Assembly (NCBI GenBank): GCA_963969495.1
Contig: OZ018317.1
Coordinates: forward strand, 33,419,503-33,483,502
Source: Ceratothoa steindachneri
Taxonomy: Eukaryota > Arthropoda > Malacostraca > Isopoda > Cymothoidae
Length of the DNA: 64,000 nucleotides
Direction of reading: 5' to 3'
Shown here: positions 41,776 through 53,806 of the stretch, piece after piece
Numbering within the stretch: the stretch's first letter is position 1
Layout: each line of letters begins with the position of its first letter
Notes under the pieces: model-generated
Seen by the model: only the letters and a program-made list of their open reading frames with translations
Databases searched by the model: none
What the model was told of the DNA's origin: nothing
Program-made: the position numbers and the translations under genes

Positions 41776-42600
41776 CTCTTACACGATCAGGTTCAGAAGT
41801 TAGAAGAAGATCCAAAGTTTTGTTAGATATGATAAAAACTGACAAGTTGATCCATTGGCTTAGGCCCAGAATGGTGATGCAAGAAGTAAACAGAGAAGAG
41901 AGAGGATCATAATTCAGACAGAGAGCCTCACTTAGGGACTGGTTAATGGCTGGCAAATTGAAGTCGCCCAAGATAACCACTTCTTTATTTGGGCAAAGAG
42001 GCAGAAAATCAATAATCATTTGATTTTCCTCTCAGCCGTTAGAGGGAAGCTGGTACACCACTATGAAATAACACAATAAGTATTCCATAAAGATAACATG
42101 AACATTTGGACAAGACCAGCCAATGGACACAAAAGAAAACTTCTTTGAACCATAAAAACAAACTCCATGCTTATAGGAATTGCTCCAGGTGTCAGGCCTT
42201 GCAACAGCATGAAATCCATCCAGAGACAGTGTGCCTTCTAGTTTAAAGAAGGGCTAAGGGCAGCGGTAGTAGATAGGTCCCATGACTATACCCATATTAC
42301 TCTATATTCAACACACACCACCAGTCACTTATAAATGCACCCTAGCCTTAATTATAACATCTGACTGGCATGTCATTATATCTTATCTGGGCTGTTCGAC
42401 ATCGGACATTCCATGCGCTGCCATGTGTGGGCGGCTACCAGGTGAGACACACAAGCATCAGGTAGTAAAGAAAGCAGCCAAGTTTCAGTCACAGACAAAA
42501 TACCAACATTATTTGTATTCAATATCACCAAAAGGGGAAGAACCTTATTTACTAGATTATTTATGAGTCTTAACCTCAAAAAATTTGCACCAAAACCAGA
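41776..42600 (-). pseudogene. LINE family H endonuclease (main part)
   Basis: The minus strand starts near 42580 with RLINNLVNKVLPLLVILNTN and GILSVTETWL. After a degraded stretch it has FLPLCPNKEVVILGDFNLPA (catalytic block GDFN), LGLSQWINLSVFIISNKTLD and LLLTSEPDRVRDI at 41776. The remaining C-terminus is on the far side of the Gypsy element (32721-32853). It is a CR1/L2-type target-nicking enzyme, inactive through frame changes. Confidence 0.78.
42233..42280 (+). repeat. Short direct repeat, copy 1 of 2
   Basis: The block around CTTCTAGTTTAAAGAAGGG with a following GCAG.GGTAGTAGA recurs at 42648-42694, 415 bp away, flanking the start of the family H LINE. Confidence 0.7.
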
Positions 42601-42647
42601 ACAAGAACAAACACTATTTACAGAATTTACATGAGTCCCAAAGACAT

Positions 42648-42694
42648 TGCCTTCTAGTTTAAAGAAGGGCTAAGAGCAGCAGTAGTAGACTTAG
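42648..42694 (+). repeat. Short direct repeat, copy 2 of 2
   Basis: Second copy of the block at 42233-42280. It may be LINE 5' sequence present twice or a local duplication. Confidence 0.7.
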
Positions 42695-42804
42695 TTTTGT
42701 ATATCGCTATATTAAAAGCCAAAATGTATACAAATAACAATTTATAGCACATCAGTTTTATATAATTTTCACTGAAAACAAAGTAAATTACCGAGCTCAT
42801 TTAA

Positions 42805-43597
42805 CCCATTAGTCGCCCGAGAGCCTTTATACAAAATCGGTTCAGTGCTACGTAACCACCTGAGAGCCTTTTGTGGCCTTTCACTTTTAGACTAGTATTC
42901 GCCCTGAATATTATGATAATTCATCTCTTTTTTTTGTCAAACTCTTATGTTAGTGAGTAATCATCAAATTAAATACATAAATGGGTTAGATCAGTCCTTC
43001 TTTGTTTGTAAAGAGAAGCAACCGCAAAAAAAGGGGCCGATTTATGGTTCACACACATCTAAACAGCCGTTTTTTGAAGACTTTTTTTTTTTGTTCAATA
43101 CACATAAGGTTTTTCACTTTTCATCCAATTAAAATCATTTAAAAATCAGTCAATTAAAATCAGCATGTTATTCAAAGCAGACTAAGGGGAGAAAGGCTAT
43201 TACACCAAAAAATAGGTGAAAAAAATGTCCCATTTTTTTCGCAGAATTTTCAAAATCCTTTCATATAAAAATATTATCCATAAGATATAAACAACATTTT
43301 CTATAAAATGGCGTTGGCTTAGAAGCAGTAACTAAAATGTAACAATTAATTTCTTCAGTTAACAAGAAATAACTATGAGCAACAAGCAAATATTTCCAAT
43401 CATAATTCTAAATATGTAGAAGTCTATTAATAATTTTTAGGTTAAATCAATAGAATAATTCTTTGCTATTAAAATAATATATTATTTGATTTATAATAAA
43501 GGATTTAGATATTTCATTTTATTATTTTCCATAAGAAGGTAGCAAAGATAAATTGATTGAGGGAGATTTCAAAGCAATTTACTCAGCGACTAATGGG
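42805..43597. mobile_element. piggyBac-type MITE, 793 bp, TTAA target
   Basis: Perfect terminal inverted repeats CCCATTAGTCGC / GCGACTAATGGG lie directly inside TTAA on both sides (42801-42804 and 43598-43601). TTAA targets and CCC...GGG ends define piggyBac-type elements. The inside is AT-rich with no transposase, so the element is non-autonomous. A subterminal GAGAGCCT is repeated near the left end. Confidence 0.9.
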
Positions 43598-43639
43598 TTA
43601 AAAAAGAAACGGAAAAAAAGGCTACCACTAGTCTAAATA

Positions 43640-44226
43640 ATGAAGGAATTAATCACACAGGGGGCACTATAAAGGCAAACAATACCCAGTCAAACACTTC
43701 AACAAACTTAGAAACTACTGCAGTAGAACACCAAGATATATACCCATATGCAGTTTGCCAGGGTCACTGTGACACTGGTATTAAGTCTATGATTGCAAAA
43801 TTTGGATCCACTATTGTTGCTCTGAAATACCAAACTTTCTGTTGATAACCTTTCACAATATCAAGTGGAAAATTCACATGCTTAACATGTACCAAGGACA
43901 ACCATGCCAACTATGCAGAAATTGAAAAATGTAAGGTTGAAGAACACAAAGAATATCTAGCCAGGTCTAAGCAGGATCATAGGCCTAGTTCAATGAAGAA
44001 CAAGATTAAAGACCAAGCGGAACCAGATGAAGTCTCTTCTGAAGCAACATCAGAGCCTGAATTTAGCCTAGGGCAACAACCACCATCAGATGAAGCATCC
44101 AATACCCAGCTAGACAGTACTATGCCAAGACCAGAACAACCAAGGACACCTAAGGTTAGCCCATCAACAAACCCTCTAAATGAGACACCAGCAAACTCGT
44201 CCCAAACACAAAGGACAGGCATGTAG
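43640..44226 (+). pseudogene. Possible LINE ORF1 (gag-like) remnant
   Basis: A degraded GQPCQLCRN motif near 43905 is followed by EEHKEYLARSKQDH. A 77-codon polar, Pro/Ser-rich open frame (43993-44226) ends at TAG. This resembles the zinc-finger end and tail of an I-type ORF1. The link is weak and no second knuckle is readable. Confidence 0.35.
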
Positions 44227-44239
44227 TCGGTGTGAGGAA

Positions 44240-44727
44240 GAGCGAAAAGCTGGTCTGGTTGCAGAGTCCTCACGTACTATTTAGCTCCCTCATTGGCACA
44301 CTCATTTACCACAATTCCTACATGTCCAGGAACCCAGCAGAAGATAACCTCAACATCCACCCGGCTTGCCAAAACTGTGGCATCACAGATATCTCAAACC
44401 AGGGGATGCAGAGATTCCAATGCTCCGAGAGCACTCAGGGGACTTTGTGAGTCGCTATACATCACATTCCAGGTCTCCGAACCAGGCACATCGCATAATC
44501 TCCCGTACCGAGTGGTGTATTGCCAACAGCTTGGGTGTGAAGACATGCAGTGCCTGGCAGAGCCACGCTGATTTCAAACAGAGGGGATACGGCATGGAAG
44601 CTGACCCCCTCTTCAGACTTGGACCCATCCGTATACACTGGCACAGTTCCAGCATGACACTAGGTTTGCTCCAAAAAGGTTGAACGCAATACTCCCCGCG
44701 CTGCACAAGCTTTGGGAGCAGAGGTGT
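44240..44727 (-). pseudogene. I-clade LINE RNase H fragment
   Basis: Minus-strand frames read VYTDGSKSEEGVSF near 44640 (first catalytic Asp) and CWVPGHVGIVVNECANEGA near 44330, the end of an RNase H domain. Stops and frame changes lie between. On its 5' side it is cut at 44727 by the solo LTR. RNase H is a hallmark of the I group. Confidence 0.72.
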
Positions 44728-45593
44728 TGTAGCGGGCCGAAAATCTAGACTAACCCCAATCGATCCAACCCACTTCCTACACTAATTCAGACGTGAGAAA
44801 TCAAAGGATAATGAAACGGATTGTATGTACAGTCCTTTTACTTACAAAAGGAATACAATAATATTTACAAAAATATGGGGTAAATATGCGCACAAAAAAA
44901 TATATATATATATTTTCCTATATACACAATATTATCTGACGAATACCAATCAAAATTCATATAAGCAATATTTAATTAGACTATATATGCAAAAGAGATA
45001 GTCTAAGTCTAACAACAACAAAATATTTGCCAGGGTAATATCCACCAACCGATCACACAGTAGACAAGAAGTCACTAACAGGAGGCCCTAAGTAAACAAG
45101 CAGCCTAAGCAGACAAGAAGACCAAAAAATGCAAAGGGTTCACGTGTTACCCAGGTGGGTATTGGGATCTCCGGGCTTGTAATTGTAGTAATTTGGTCAC
45201 TTCTTGTAGCTATCAAAGCCCTCTGTGTCCTGGCGGGACTTATAATCTCTCCTCCGATATCTGAACCCTACAATCTCCGCCACTCCTTACAAATGGTGCC
45301 AATTAAGTGTACTAAAGTTTTTTTTTGACAGACAAACTATTTATCATTTACTTTGTTAGCTATATAATGATATATAAACTAATTCTTAGAGTGGCCTGGC
45401 AAATTACAACATCAAATTTAAATAGCTAGGGGAGAGAAAAAAAGATTTTAGACAAACATGAAAATCAATTTATATTACTGTACAAAAAAAAACCCTCATT
45501 CCCATTCACATTCTTACAGAGGGAGGGAGAGGGTATTGGGAAAAGGGTGGGAGAGTGGCCCTTCACACACACACTCACATTCGCTCTACCACA
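44728..45593 (-). mobile_element. Solo Gypsy LTR, 866 bp
   Basis: In plus orientation it begins TGTAGCGGGCCG and ends GCTCTACCACA, the reverse complement of the Gypsy LTR ends. Its first and last ~100 bp match the other LTRs but its middle differs from both. Flanks are GTGT and GCTT, so no target duplication remains. Solo LTRs form by recombination between the two LTRs of one element; the missing duplication suggests recombination between two elements or a later deletion. Confidence 0.88.
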
Positions 45594-46434
45594 GCTTCCC
45601 TCTCCCCCCTAATGGTGTTTGCCCTAACGAGCCACTTCAATGGGGAGCGGTCGGCTATGGGCTGCCTGCTGTCTTTCTTGGCAGTCCCCTTGGAAAGTAA
45701 AGTGGGGACTGCTGCTGGAAAGAGGGAGGTGCCTGATGGCATCCCCAGACAAGGGGGTGAGGGTGAGTCCCCTACACCTGTAGGCGAATGAAGGGAGTAA
45801 GCCTCCTCTCCAGTTAGAGAAATTTGGAGGGTCCCCCTATGCAAGCACAGGGGGGGGGGGAGAGAATCCCTCCATTTTTTTCTATGGAGCTGCCCGAAGG
45901 TGGCTCCGTTGATGTGAGGGGGAAAGGAAAAGGGTTTTTTTTTATATTTGCATCATTGGGCATGGTGACCTTAAATTTCTCACAGGATGCACACGCTCAT
46001 CACCCCTCGTAGTAGCGCACCCTGCAAGGGGTGCGTACAGGCCTGGCAGAGCCAGGTGCCACCATCTAATACCACCCCTCCCGCCTGGTGGCCTGGCAGT
46101 CCCTCAGCATGGCGGCTCCACCTTGGACACAGCGTAAAATTGATAGTGTGAAGAGAGGAGGAAAAGGGATGTGAGGAAGGTATGGGTAGGGATGAAGCAG
46201 GTTTTTAAAAACCCACCATCCCAAACCGGAGCTCAGGGGTTAGGGAACATTGTCTCCTCCCCCTCAGCCCCAATCCAGGATAGTTGGTTGAGAAGAAGGT
46301 CAGCATCTACTCTGTGAAATTAGAGGCTGACCAGAGAAATTTGTGGGAGAGGTTGAATGAAAAGCGAGGAAACAGGGGGAAAACACAAGTATCTGAAGGA
46401 AGGAGAAGAGGCTAAGCTGGGGTCAGACAGGGGG
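45594..46434 (-). other. Probable 3' region of LINE family J
   Basis: Moderately GC-rich sequence downstream, on the minus strand, of the family J reverse transcriptase. Small frames are present but none has a recognised motif. A C-rich hairpin-like stretch lies at 46010-46100 (CCTGGCAGAGCCAGG). Confidence 0.4.
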
Positions 46435-46996
46435 TCAGCATGGCAAATCGACGCACCCCTTATGCGTGGAAGATGCAGCAGTGACTGGTGAAGGATTGAA
46501 GACCCTCATCAAGGTAAAGGTAAAGACTTCATACCCATACAGGCTTCTTGGGATTGCTATCCCTTTCCACAGTGCTCTTATCATTTTAAACTTATTTGCT
46601 TGCTTAGTCACCATGTTCCTCAGTATGCCAGTCATTTTTAGCATATTTACCTCATTTTGTCTCTTATGCTTCTCAAATATATCCTTCTGGTTGCAGACTG
46701 TCATACCCAAGTATCTATAATCATTTACCAATTCTAGGATGTCATTTCCTAGGATCCATCCTTCATTTCTTCCTTCTCCAAATATCATTATTTTGCACTT
46801 TCCTCTCCATTCTTCTCCATAGTGGTACACCACATTCCAAAATCTCAGCAAACCCTCTGCTGTTTCACTAACCAGAACTATGTGATCTGCAAATCCCAGA
46901 GTTGTCAATATCCAACCTGTTTCTATATCTTTCAAATTGAGTTTGACTTTATTATTTTCATATAGTTTTTGTATCACATTTAGAATATTTTCATCC
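46435..46996 (-). pseudogene. LINE family J reverse transcriptase, C-terminal half
   Basis: The minus strand reads DENILNVIQKLYENNKVKLN, TLGFADHIVLVSETAEGLL (palm FADD degraded to FADH), KIMIFGEGRN and NDYRYLGMTV. A thumb with KFKMIRALWKGIAIPRSLYG follows. The N-terminal half continues at 51387-52399, on the other side of CR1 copy B. The clade is not clear. Confidence 0.75.
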
Positions 46997-48129
46997 ATGA
47001 GCATGAGTGTCGGAATGTATGCATTGGGTGTGGTATTGTTGATGAGGGGTATACATGTGTTGTATGTGGGCTGTGTGAATGCATTGTAGATTTAGAGGGG
47101 ATGAGAATGCAGGATTTAGACAGGATAGGTAGGCTGGAGGGGTTAGTTGCTGAGCTCAGGAGGGAACTTAGTGTTAGGCCTAGGGCTGGGAATAGGTTAG
47201 GTGGTGAGGTAGGCCAGTTAGATGTTTCAGGTAAAGGGCCGGTGGAGGAGGTAGGATATGATAGTTCTAGGGATAGTGAAGTTAGCCCCCTTAGATTAGT
47301 TAGAAATAGGCCTAGTGAGGATGGGGGACAGTGGAGAGTGGTTAGGAAACGTGTAGCTAAGGAGGCTTCTCCTGTTCTTTGTGAGAATAGGGTTGTCTCT
47401 GTTGAGGTTGTTAGCCAGGGGGAGAATAGGTGTGTGAGTCAGAGGGACACAGAACCTATTAGCTTGACTAATAGATTCAGTGCCCTAAGAGAGGAAGTAA
47501 CTGGAAGTGATATCACTGATGGGGGTGGGCGTGGAGGTAGAGTGACTGGTAGTTTGAATGAGAATAGGAGTGGGGATAGAGTTAGGTCTGTGGGGGTTAG
47601 GAATAGGAGTCTGACTGAAGTGCTTGTGATGGGTGATTCATGAGTTAGATATTTAGATAGGAAGTTGAATGCAAGTAGATTGAATGGTTTGAGGGTGTGT
47701 TTGCCGGGTGCTGGAGTGCAAGATCTGTCTGATAAGTATGAGGAGCTGGTGTCTGGCTGTGCAAGGGATGAGGTTGTGATTACACATGTAGGAGTGAATG
47801 ATGTGAAGAAAGTGGGTGCATGTGAGTTACGTGAGAGGTACAAGAGGTTGATTGAAAAGGTGAAAGAAAGTAGAATGAAAAGTGTTGTGACAGGTGTGCT
47901 TCCAAGAATGGATGTTGGGGGAGAATGGATGTCTCGTGCGATTGGGCTGAATGATTATGTGAGGAGGATGTGTGAGATGGAAGGTGTCATGTTTGTGGAT
48001 GTGTGGGATAGGTTTGTTGGAATGAAAGAAATGTATGCGATGGATGGACTGCATTTGAGTAGGAGGGGGGTAGATGTGTTGTGGGAGGAGTATGATTGTG
48101 TTATTAGGTCTTTGCGGGTGGGAAACTAG
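46997..48129 (+). pseudogene. CR1-B ORF1: zinc finger and SGNH esterase with in-frame TGA
   Basis: The four-Cys finger is broken by a frame change near 47035. A 180-codon open stretch (47101-47640) then ends with VLVMGDS, the first esterase block. A TGA at 47641-47643 follows the Ser, and the frame continues VRYLDRKLNASRL. It holds ITHVGVNDVKKV (block III) and YAMDGLHLSRRGVDVLW (block V with catalytic Asp and His), ending at TAG 48127. Copy C has the same TGA. CR1 ORF1 esterases are thought to act in RNP or membrane interactions; their substrate is unknown. Confidence 0.82.
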
Positions 48130-48152
48130 ATACTAATAGTGGTCAGGAAATT

Positions 48153-51055
48153 ATGAGAGGACATTATAGTACTGAAAGTAGAATGGACTTGGCAGATAAC
48201 AGAAATAGGTTCCAATGCGATAGAGGTGAGGTCATTCAGGTTTCAAGAGGTGCTTCAGGGATAGGGGGGTTAAACTGTTTCTATACAAATGCTTGTAGTC
48301 TTAGAAACAAGAAGGATGAGCTATTTAGTTATATTAGCAATGAGGATATAGATATATTATGCATTACTGAATCATGGGTTAATGAAATAGAATTTAGTGA
48401 CACTATAAGTGAATTTGATTTACAGGGCTATAATATGTACATTAGTCAAAGGACAGGTAGGATTGGTGGAGGAATAATTATCTATATAAAAAACAACATT
48501 GTTTCAAGTTTAAATACTTCAATAAAGCAGGATGGAGTTGAGTCACTTTGGATAGATATTAGGTTCAGTAAAAATAGAATGGTGCATTTGGGAGCTTTTT
48601 ACAGGCCACCTGGGCAGACTGATGATATGGATGAACTATTGATAAGGGAAATAAGTAAGGGATGTGAAACAGATGCACTTATTATTGGAGACTTCAACTT
48701 AAACTCTGTGGACTGAGAAAATATGATAGGTAGGGATAGAACAAGTGGCAGGTTCATAGAATGCTTTGAGGATAATTTTTTGAATCAATTTGTTAATGAG
48801 CCAACGAGGGGGGACAATATATTAGATTAAGTACTTTCTAACAGTGATCATTTAGTTCAAGAATTGACTGTTGGGGAAGCATTGGGAAATAGTGACCATC
48901 AGATAGTTCATTTTAACTTGGGAATTGAGAAGGGTAAAATAACCAAGAATGCTGTAAAAGTTACAAATATTCATAAGGGAGATTATGTAAAACTCTGAAG
49001 CTAACTAAATTTTGTAGACTGGGATGTAGAATTTAGAGGTAAAAATGCTTATGGTATATGAGATACTTTCAAGCATATAATAAATGTAGTCCAAGAACAA
49101 TGTATCCCAATGAAGGCCATTAGGAACAAAAGTAGGAAACCATTATGGTGGAATCAGGAGATAGCTAGAAAAATTTCAGAGAAGAAAAGGGCATATAAAA
49201 AATTACAGGTACAAAATAATATTCAAAATTTAAGTGATTATAGAATGGCTAGGAATGAGTTAAATAAGATTATAAAGAAGAACAAAAGGGTGTCAGAAAT
49301 TAAATTAGCTCAGGATAGCAACAAAGATCCTAGAAAGTTCTTTAGTTACTATAAAATTAAGAACAAGTCTTGTAGAGTTAAAATAGGACCTATCAAATAT
49401 GAAGGGGCTGTGAGAGAAACTGATGAGGAAATAGTTGAGGTACTAAATGGTCATTTTGCATCAGTATTTACAAAGGAGAAACTAAATAGTCTTATGTATA
49501 GTACTCATGGGTCAGGGAAAGAGGTGTTTATTACCATTAGTGTGGATTGGAGGACGATAAAAGGACTAATAGGTGAGTTAGATGCTACCAAGGCCTCCGG
49601 CCCTGATAATATTCATTCTAGGATACTTAAAGAAGGGGTAGAAAGTATCTCAATAGCTCTGGAGAAGTTATATACTAGGTCACTGGAATATGGAGAAATA
49701 CCCGATGATTGGAAGAGAGCGAATGTAGTCCCTATTTTCAAGAAGGGTAGTAAAGAGGATCCAAATAACTTTAGACCGGTTAGCCTAACTCCTGTAGTCT
49801 GTAAAATTTTTGAGAAAATAGTTAAAAAAGGGATTTGCCAACATCTAGAGAGGGAGGAGTTAATCAGCGATGCTCAGCATGGGTTTAGATCAGGTAGATC
49901 ATATTTGACTAATTTACTAGACTTTCTGGAGTTTGTAACAGATCAAGTAGATAAGGGAGAGAATGTAGATATAATTTACTTAGATTTTAGTAAAGCATTT
50001 GATAAGGTACCACATAGGAGTCTAGTTCATAAATTAAAAAAGATTGGGATATGTGGGGGTGTTTCAAATTGGATAGCTGAGTGACTGAAAGACAGGAAGC
50101 AAAGGGTAGTGCTAAATGGTGTAAAGTCAGAGTGGAGGGATGTTATCAGTGGGGTTCCTCAGGGATCAGTTCTCGGTCCATTATTATTTGTCATCTATAT
50201 AAACGATCTTGGGGAGGCAGTTAATAATAAAGTGTCAATTTTTGCGGATGATACCAAATTAGCAGCTGTAGTTAAAGATATTGATGATAATTTTAAAGTG
50301 CAGGGGGATTTAAATAAATTGTATCCTGGGCACATAAGTGGCAAATGACTTTCAACCTTGATAAGTGCAAAGTTATTAACATGGGAAAAGATAATAGAGA
50401 ATTTAACTATGAAATGGATGGGCATTGGCTGAGCTCACTAGAGGATGAGAAAGATCTAGGAGTAGTAATAGATAAGTCATTAAGGTTTTCTAAGCAGTGT
50501 ATTGAAGCAAGAAATAAGGCAAATAGAGTGCTGGGTTTCATTAAGAGAAATGTCAGTTACAAAAGTAAGGAGGTTATTCTTAAACTCTATAACTCTTATG
50601 TTAGGCCACATCTAGAGTACTGTATACAGGCATGGTCTCCACATTTTAGACACGATATTAACCTTCTTGAGTCAGTGCAACGGAGGGCAACAAAGATTAT
50701 TCCTTCCCTGAGGCACCTTGAATATATAGATAGACTGAGGGTATTAAATATGTTCTCGTTTGAAAGGAGGTATGTGAGAGGGGATATGATTGAGCTCTAT
50801 AAAAATTTTTCCGGGATAGATAAATTGGATGTTAGCAAGTTTTTTGAGTTAGATGATGGAAATCGGACTAGAGGTCACCACTTGAAAATTAAAAAGCAAG
50901 GGTGTAGGTTGGATTTAAGAAAATATTTTTTCACCAATAGGGTGGTAGATTTCTGGAACAAATTGCCGCTGAGGGTAGTAGGTAGTCCAAGTCTAAATGT
51001 ATTTAAGAGTAGGTTAGATGAGTTTATGGGGGGGCAAGGTTGTGATGGTTCCTAA
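48153..51055 (+). pseudogene. CR1-B ORF2: endonuclease and reverse transcriptase
   Basis: The endonuclease starts near 48153 and has CFYTNACSLRNKKDELFSY, HLGAFYRPPGQTDDMDELL and IIGDFNLNSVD. It is then broken by TGA at 48716 and TAA at 48829. The polymerase (49110-50084, 50109-50348, 50345-51055) has [58 protein letters not shown] and intact FADD. Its C-terminus is QRRATKIIPSLRHL. TGA replaces TGG at 50082, and a short deletion near 50325 shifts frame. Two stops are TGG-to-TGA changes. Confidence 0.88.
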
Positions 51056-51386
51056 GTTTTGTATATATTAATATGGTTTGTATATATCTATAGCTGCATG
51101 ATTTAGTTCTTGACAAGCCTTGATTGGTGATACCCTTGTTTCTGGATGTAGTTTTCCTGGGAGTTTGGGTGCCTAAAAAAAGAGGCTGTTTGACTCGGAT
51201 GACCTATGATGAGCCCTTGTGGCTTTTGTCATCTGTTATATTATATTGTGGGGGACTTTGTGTTTTTGTCTTCCCCTGGTGATGGTGCTTTTTGTGGGTG
51301 GGTTTTGACGGAGGCGGATGACCTTTGATAGGCCCTTGTGGCTTTTGTCATCCGTGAAATTATGTTATGTTATGTAATGTAATGTT

Positions 51387-52399
51387 ATCCCCAAGTCTCA
51401 GTCTCGCAAACAATTTTGTTCTATCAACTTGATCAAAGGCTTTTTCTATATCGAGAAAGGAGATATATAGCACACCCTCTTTATTACATTCCGTAGAATA
51501 TAGAGATTGTCTATGGCTCTTCTTCAAGTCCTAAATCCATTTTGCTCATCTCCAAGTATCCCTTCACATTTCCCCCCACTCCTTCAGTTTCTTTGTCATG
51601 CTGCTACCAAACATCTTTCCTATCACACTCATTATGGCTACTGGCCTGTAGCTATCTACCAGTATTTTGTCTTTATTGTACCACCTTTGAGCAACAAATT
51701 AATCGTACTTTTCTGCCAAGTCTCAGGCACCCATCCATTCACTAGCATATCATTAAATAGGGTTGTCAGTAATGCCTTCATCCTTTCTCCCCCATATTTC
51801 ATAAATTTACCAACTATCCTTTCTTCCTCCATTGCCTTATGATTTTTTAACCTTTTCAACCCATACTCTATGTCCTCCCTGTTGATTCCTATACATTCAT
51901 CCTCTACTGCATACTGAAGTTCCTCATTAGCTCCAATTTCTTCCCATACCTCCCTTTCCTGAATGATTTTTTCCCAATATTCTTCAATTTGTGTCATTAT
52001 TTTTTCCTCATCCTCACATTCTCCTTCTGGTGTCTTCATTATTACTTTGTCCCCTTCCAAGGTCCTTCTCAGATATCTCCACTGCAATCTTTCTCAGTCA
52101 TTTACACCCAACTTGTTCCACTGTCTTATTTTTTCCTCCTCCTCCTTGGTCTTTGCATCCTAGATTACATGTGTAACTTTCTGCTTTTGCTTCCTATATT
52201 CCAGTTCCATTCTTTTCACTCATTCTGCCTCAACCCTCTCCCCTCTCTCTCTATTTTGCCTTAGTTTTCCTTAGTTTATTATTCATCTCTCTCCTAGTTA
52301 AGTACTATTTCTCCACGTCTTTGTTCCACCACCCCTTGCTCAACCTTTTCCCTCTTACTCTGATCCATTTTTCCCCAATCTTTTGCCTCGCCACATATT
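51387..52399 (-). pseudogene. LINE family J: linker and reverse transcriptase N-terminal half
   Basis: The minus strand reads ERGERVEAEWVKRMELEYRK near 52220, QWRYLRRTLEGDKVIM, INREDIEYGLKRLKNHKAM, a GWVPETWQKS block, then degraded sequence. It ends with FLDIEKAFDQVD and LRLG at 51391. The reading resumes at 46996 beyond CR1-B. The FLDIEKAFDQV motif is the RT block containing the first catalytic Asp. Confidence 0.75.
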
Positions 52400-53789
52400 A
52401 GATTAGATATTTAGATAGGAAGTTGCTGGGTGCTGGTGTAAATGATGTGCCTGAGAAGTAAGATAGTCTGGTGTTTGGGTGTGAGAGGGATGCAGTTATG
52501 ATTACACATGTGGGAGTAAATGATGTAAAGAAGGTGGGTTCATGTGAGTTACAAGAGGGGTACAAAAGGTTAGTTGAAAGGATGAGCAAAGCTTTTGCTA
52601 AGTTCCACATAGGAGATTAGTTCACAAATTAAAAATGCATGGGATATGTGGTGGAGTTTTGAATTGGATAACTGAATGGCTGAAAGACAGGAAACTGAGT
52701 TGTGCTGAATGGAGTGAGGTCACAGTGGAGAAACGTTATAAGTGGCATACCTCAGGGATCCATTCTAGGCCTGTTATTATTCATACTTTATATAAATGAT
52801 CTTGGGGAGGCTGTAAATAGCAAGGTGTCAATTTTTGCTGATGACACTAAATTGGAAGCTGTAGTCAAAGAAGTTGAGGGTAGCTTTAAAGTGCAGAGTG
52901 ACTTAAATAAGTTATTAGGTTGGGCTCAGAAGTGGCAGATGACTTTTAACCTTAAAAAATGCAAAGTTCTTAACATAGGAAGGGATAATAGGCAATTTAG
53001 CTATGAAATGGATGGGCATTGGCTGAATTCAGTTGAAGATGAGGACTTAGGCATAGTAGTAGATAGGTCACTGAAGTTTTCAAAGCAGTGTATTGAGGAA
53101 AAAACAGAGCAAATAGGGTGCTAGGATACATTAACAGGAATGTTAGCTACAAGAGTAAAGAGGTTATCCTTAAACTCTACAACTTGTATGTTAGTCCACA
53201 TTTAGAGTACTGTATACAAGCATAGTCACCAGATTTTAGACATGATATCAACCTGCTAGAGTCAGTACAAAGGAGGGCAACAAAAATAATACCTTCCCTG
53301 AAGCACCTTGAATATAAAGATAGACTGAGGGTACTAAATATATTCTCATTTGAGAGATGTGTGAAGGGAGATATGATTGAGCTTTTTAAAATCTGCTCTG
53401 GGATGGATAAGTTGGATTTTAGCAAGTTATTTGAGTTGGAAGGTAGTAATAGGACTAGGGGTCACCACTTAAAGATTAAGAAACAGAGGTGCAGGTTGGA
53501 TGTTAGAAAATATTTTTGCACCAATAGAGTTGTAGATTACTGGAATAGTTTGCCATCTGAGACGGTAGACAGTCCAAACTTGAATGAATTCAAATGCAAA
53601 TTAGATGATTATATGGGGAGGAGGGGGTTAACTTTGGAGAGTATTCTGGAGTCATTCCTGTGGATGCAAATTTTTATTATTGTATATTACGATTGATTTG
53701 GATTTCGACGAGTCTTGATGATGCTTTTTGTTTTTGACACATTCCTGGGTATGGTTTGAATTGTATATTGTAGATGTATGATCTGACAC
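52400..53789 (+). mobile_element. CR1 copy D, internally deleted
   Basis: Starts inside the ORF1 esterase (AGATTAGATATTTAG), reads VGVNDVKKVGSCELQ, and near 52588 jumps from ORF1 into ORF2 at SKAF. It then continues with ISGIPQGSILGLLLF, FADDTKLEAVV and the C-terminus to 53635 (NSLPSETVDSPNLN). More than 2 kb is missing at the junction. Sequence and 3' UTR are of the A/E type. It ends at ATCTGACAC next to copy C. Confidence 0.85.
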
Positions 53790-53806
53790 GCTCTTTTAAC
53801 TGCTCA

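Larger units (their letters stand above)
46997..51386 (+). mobile_element. CR1-clade LINE copy B, inserted in LINE J
   Basis: A 4.4-kb plus-strand element with ORF1 and ORF2 and the family 3' end (TTATG)n at 51360-51386. Its 5' end is truncated at GAGCATGAG, a few codons into ORF1 compared with copy C. It splits LINE J; ATCC at both junctions lets the J frame continue exactly when B is removed. Confidence 0.9.

Noticed and set aside
45458..46012. Several 60-90 codon frames near the solo LTR
   Set aside because: They overlap each other on both strands, lack motifs and lie in LTR or LINE 3' sequence.
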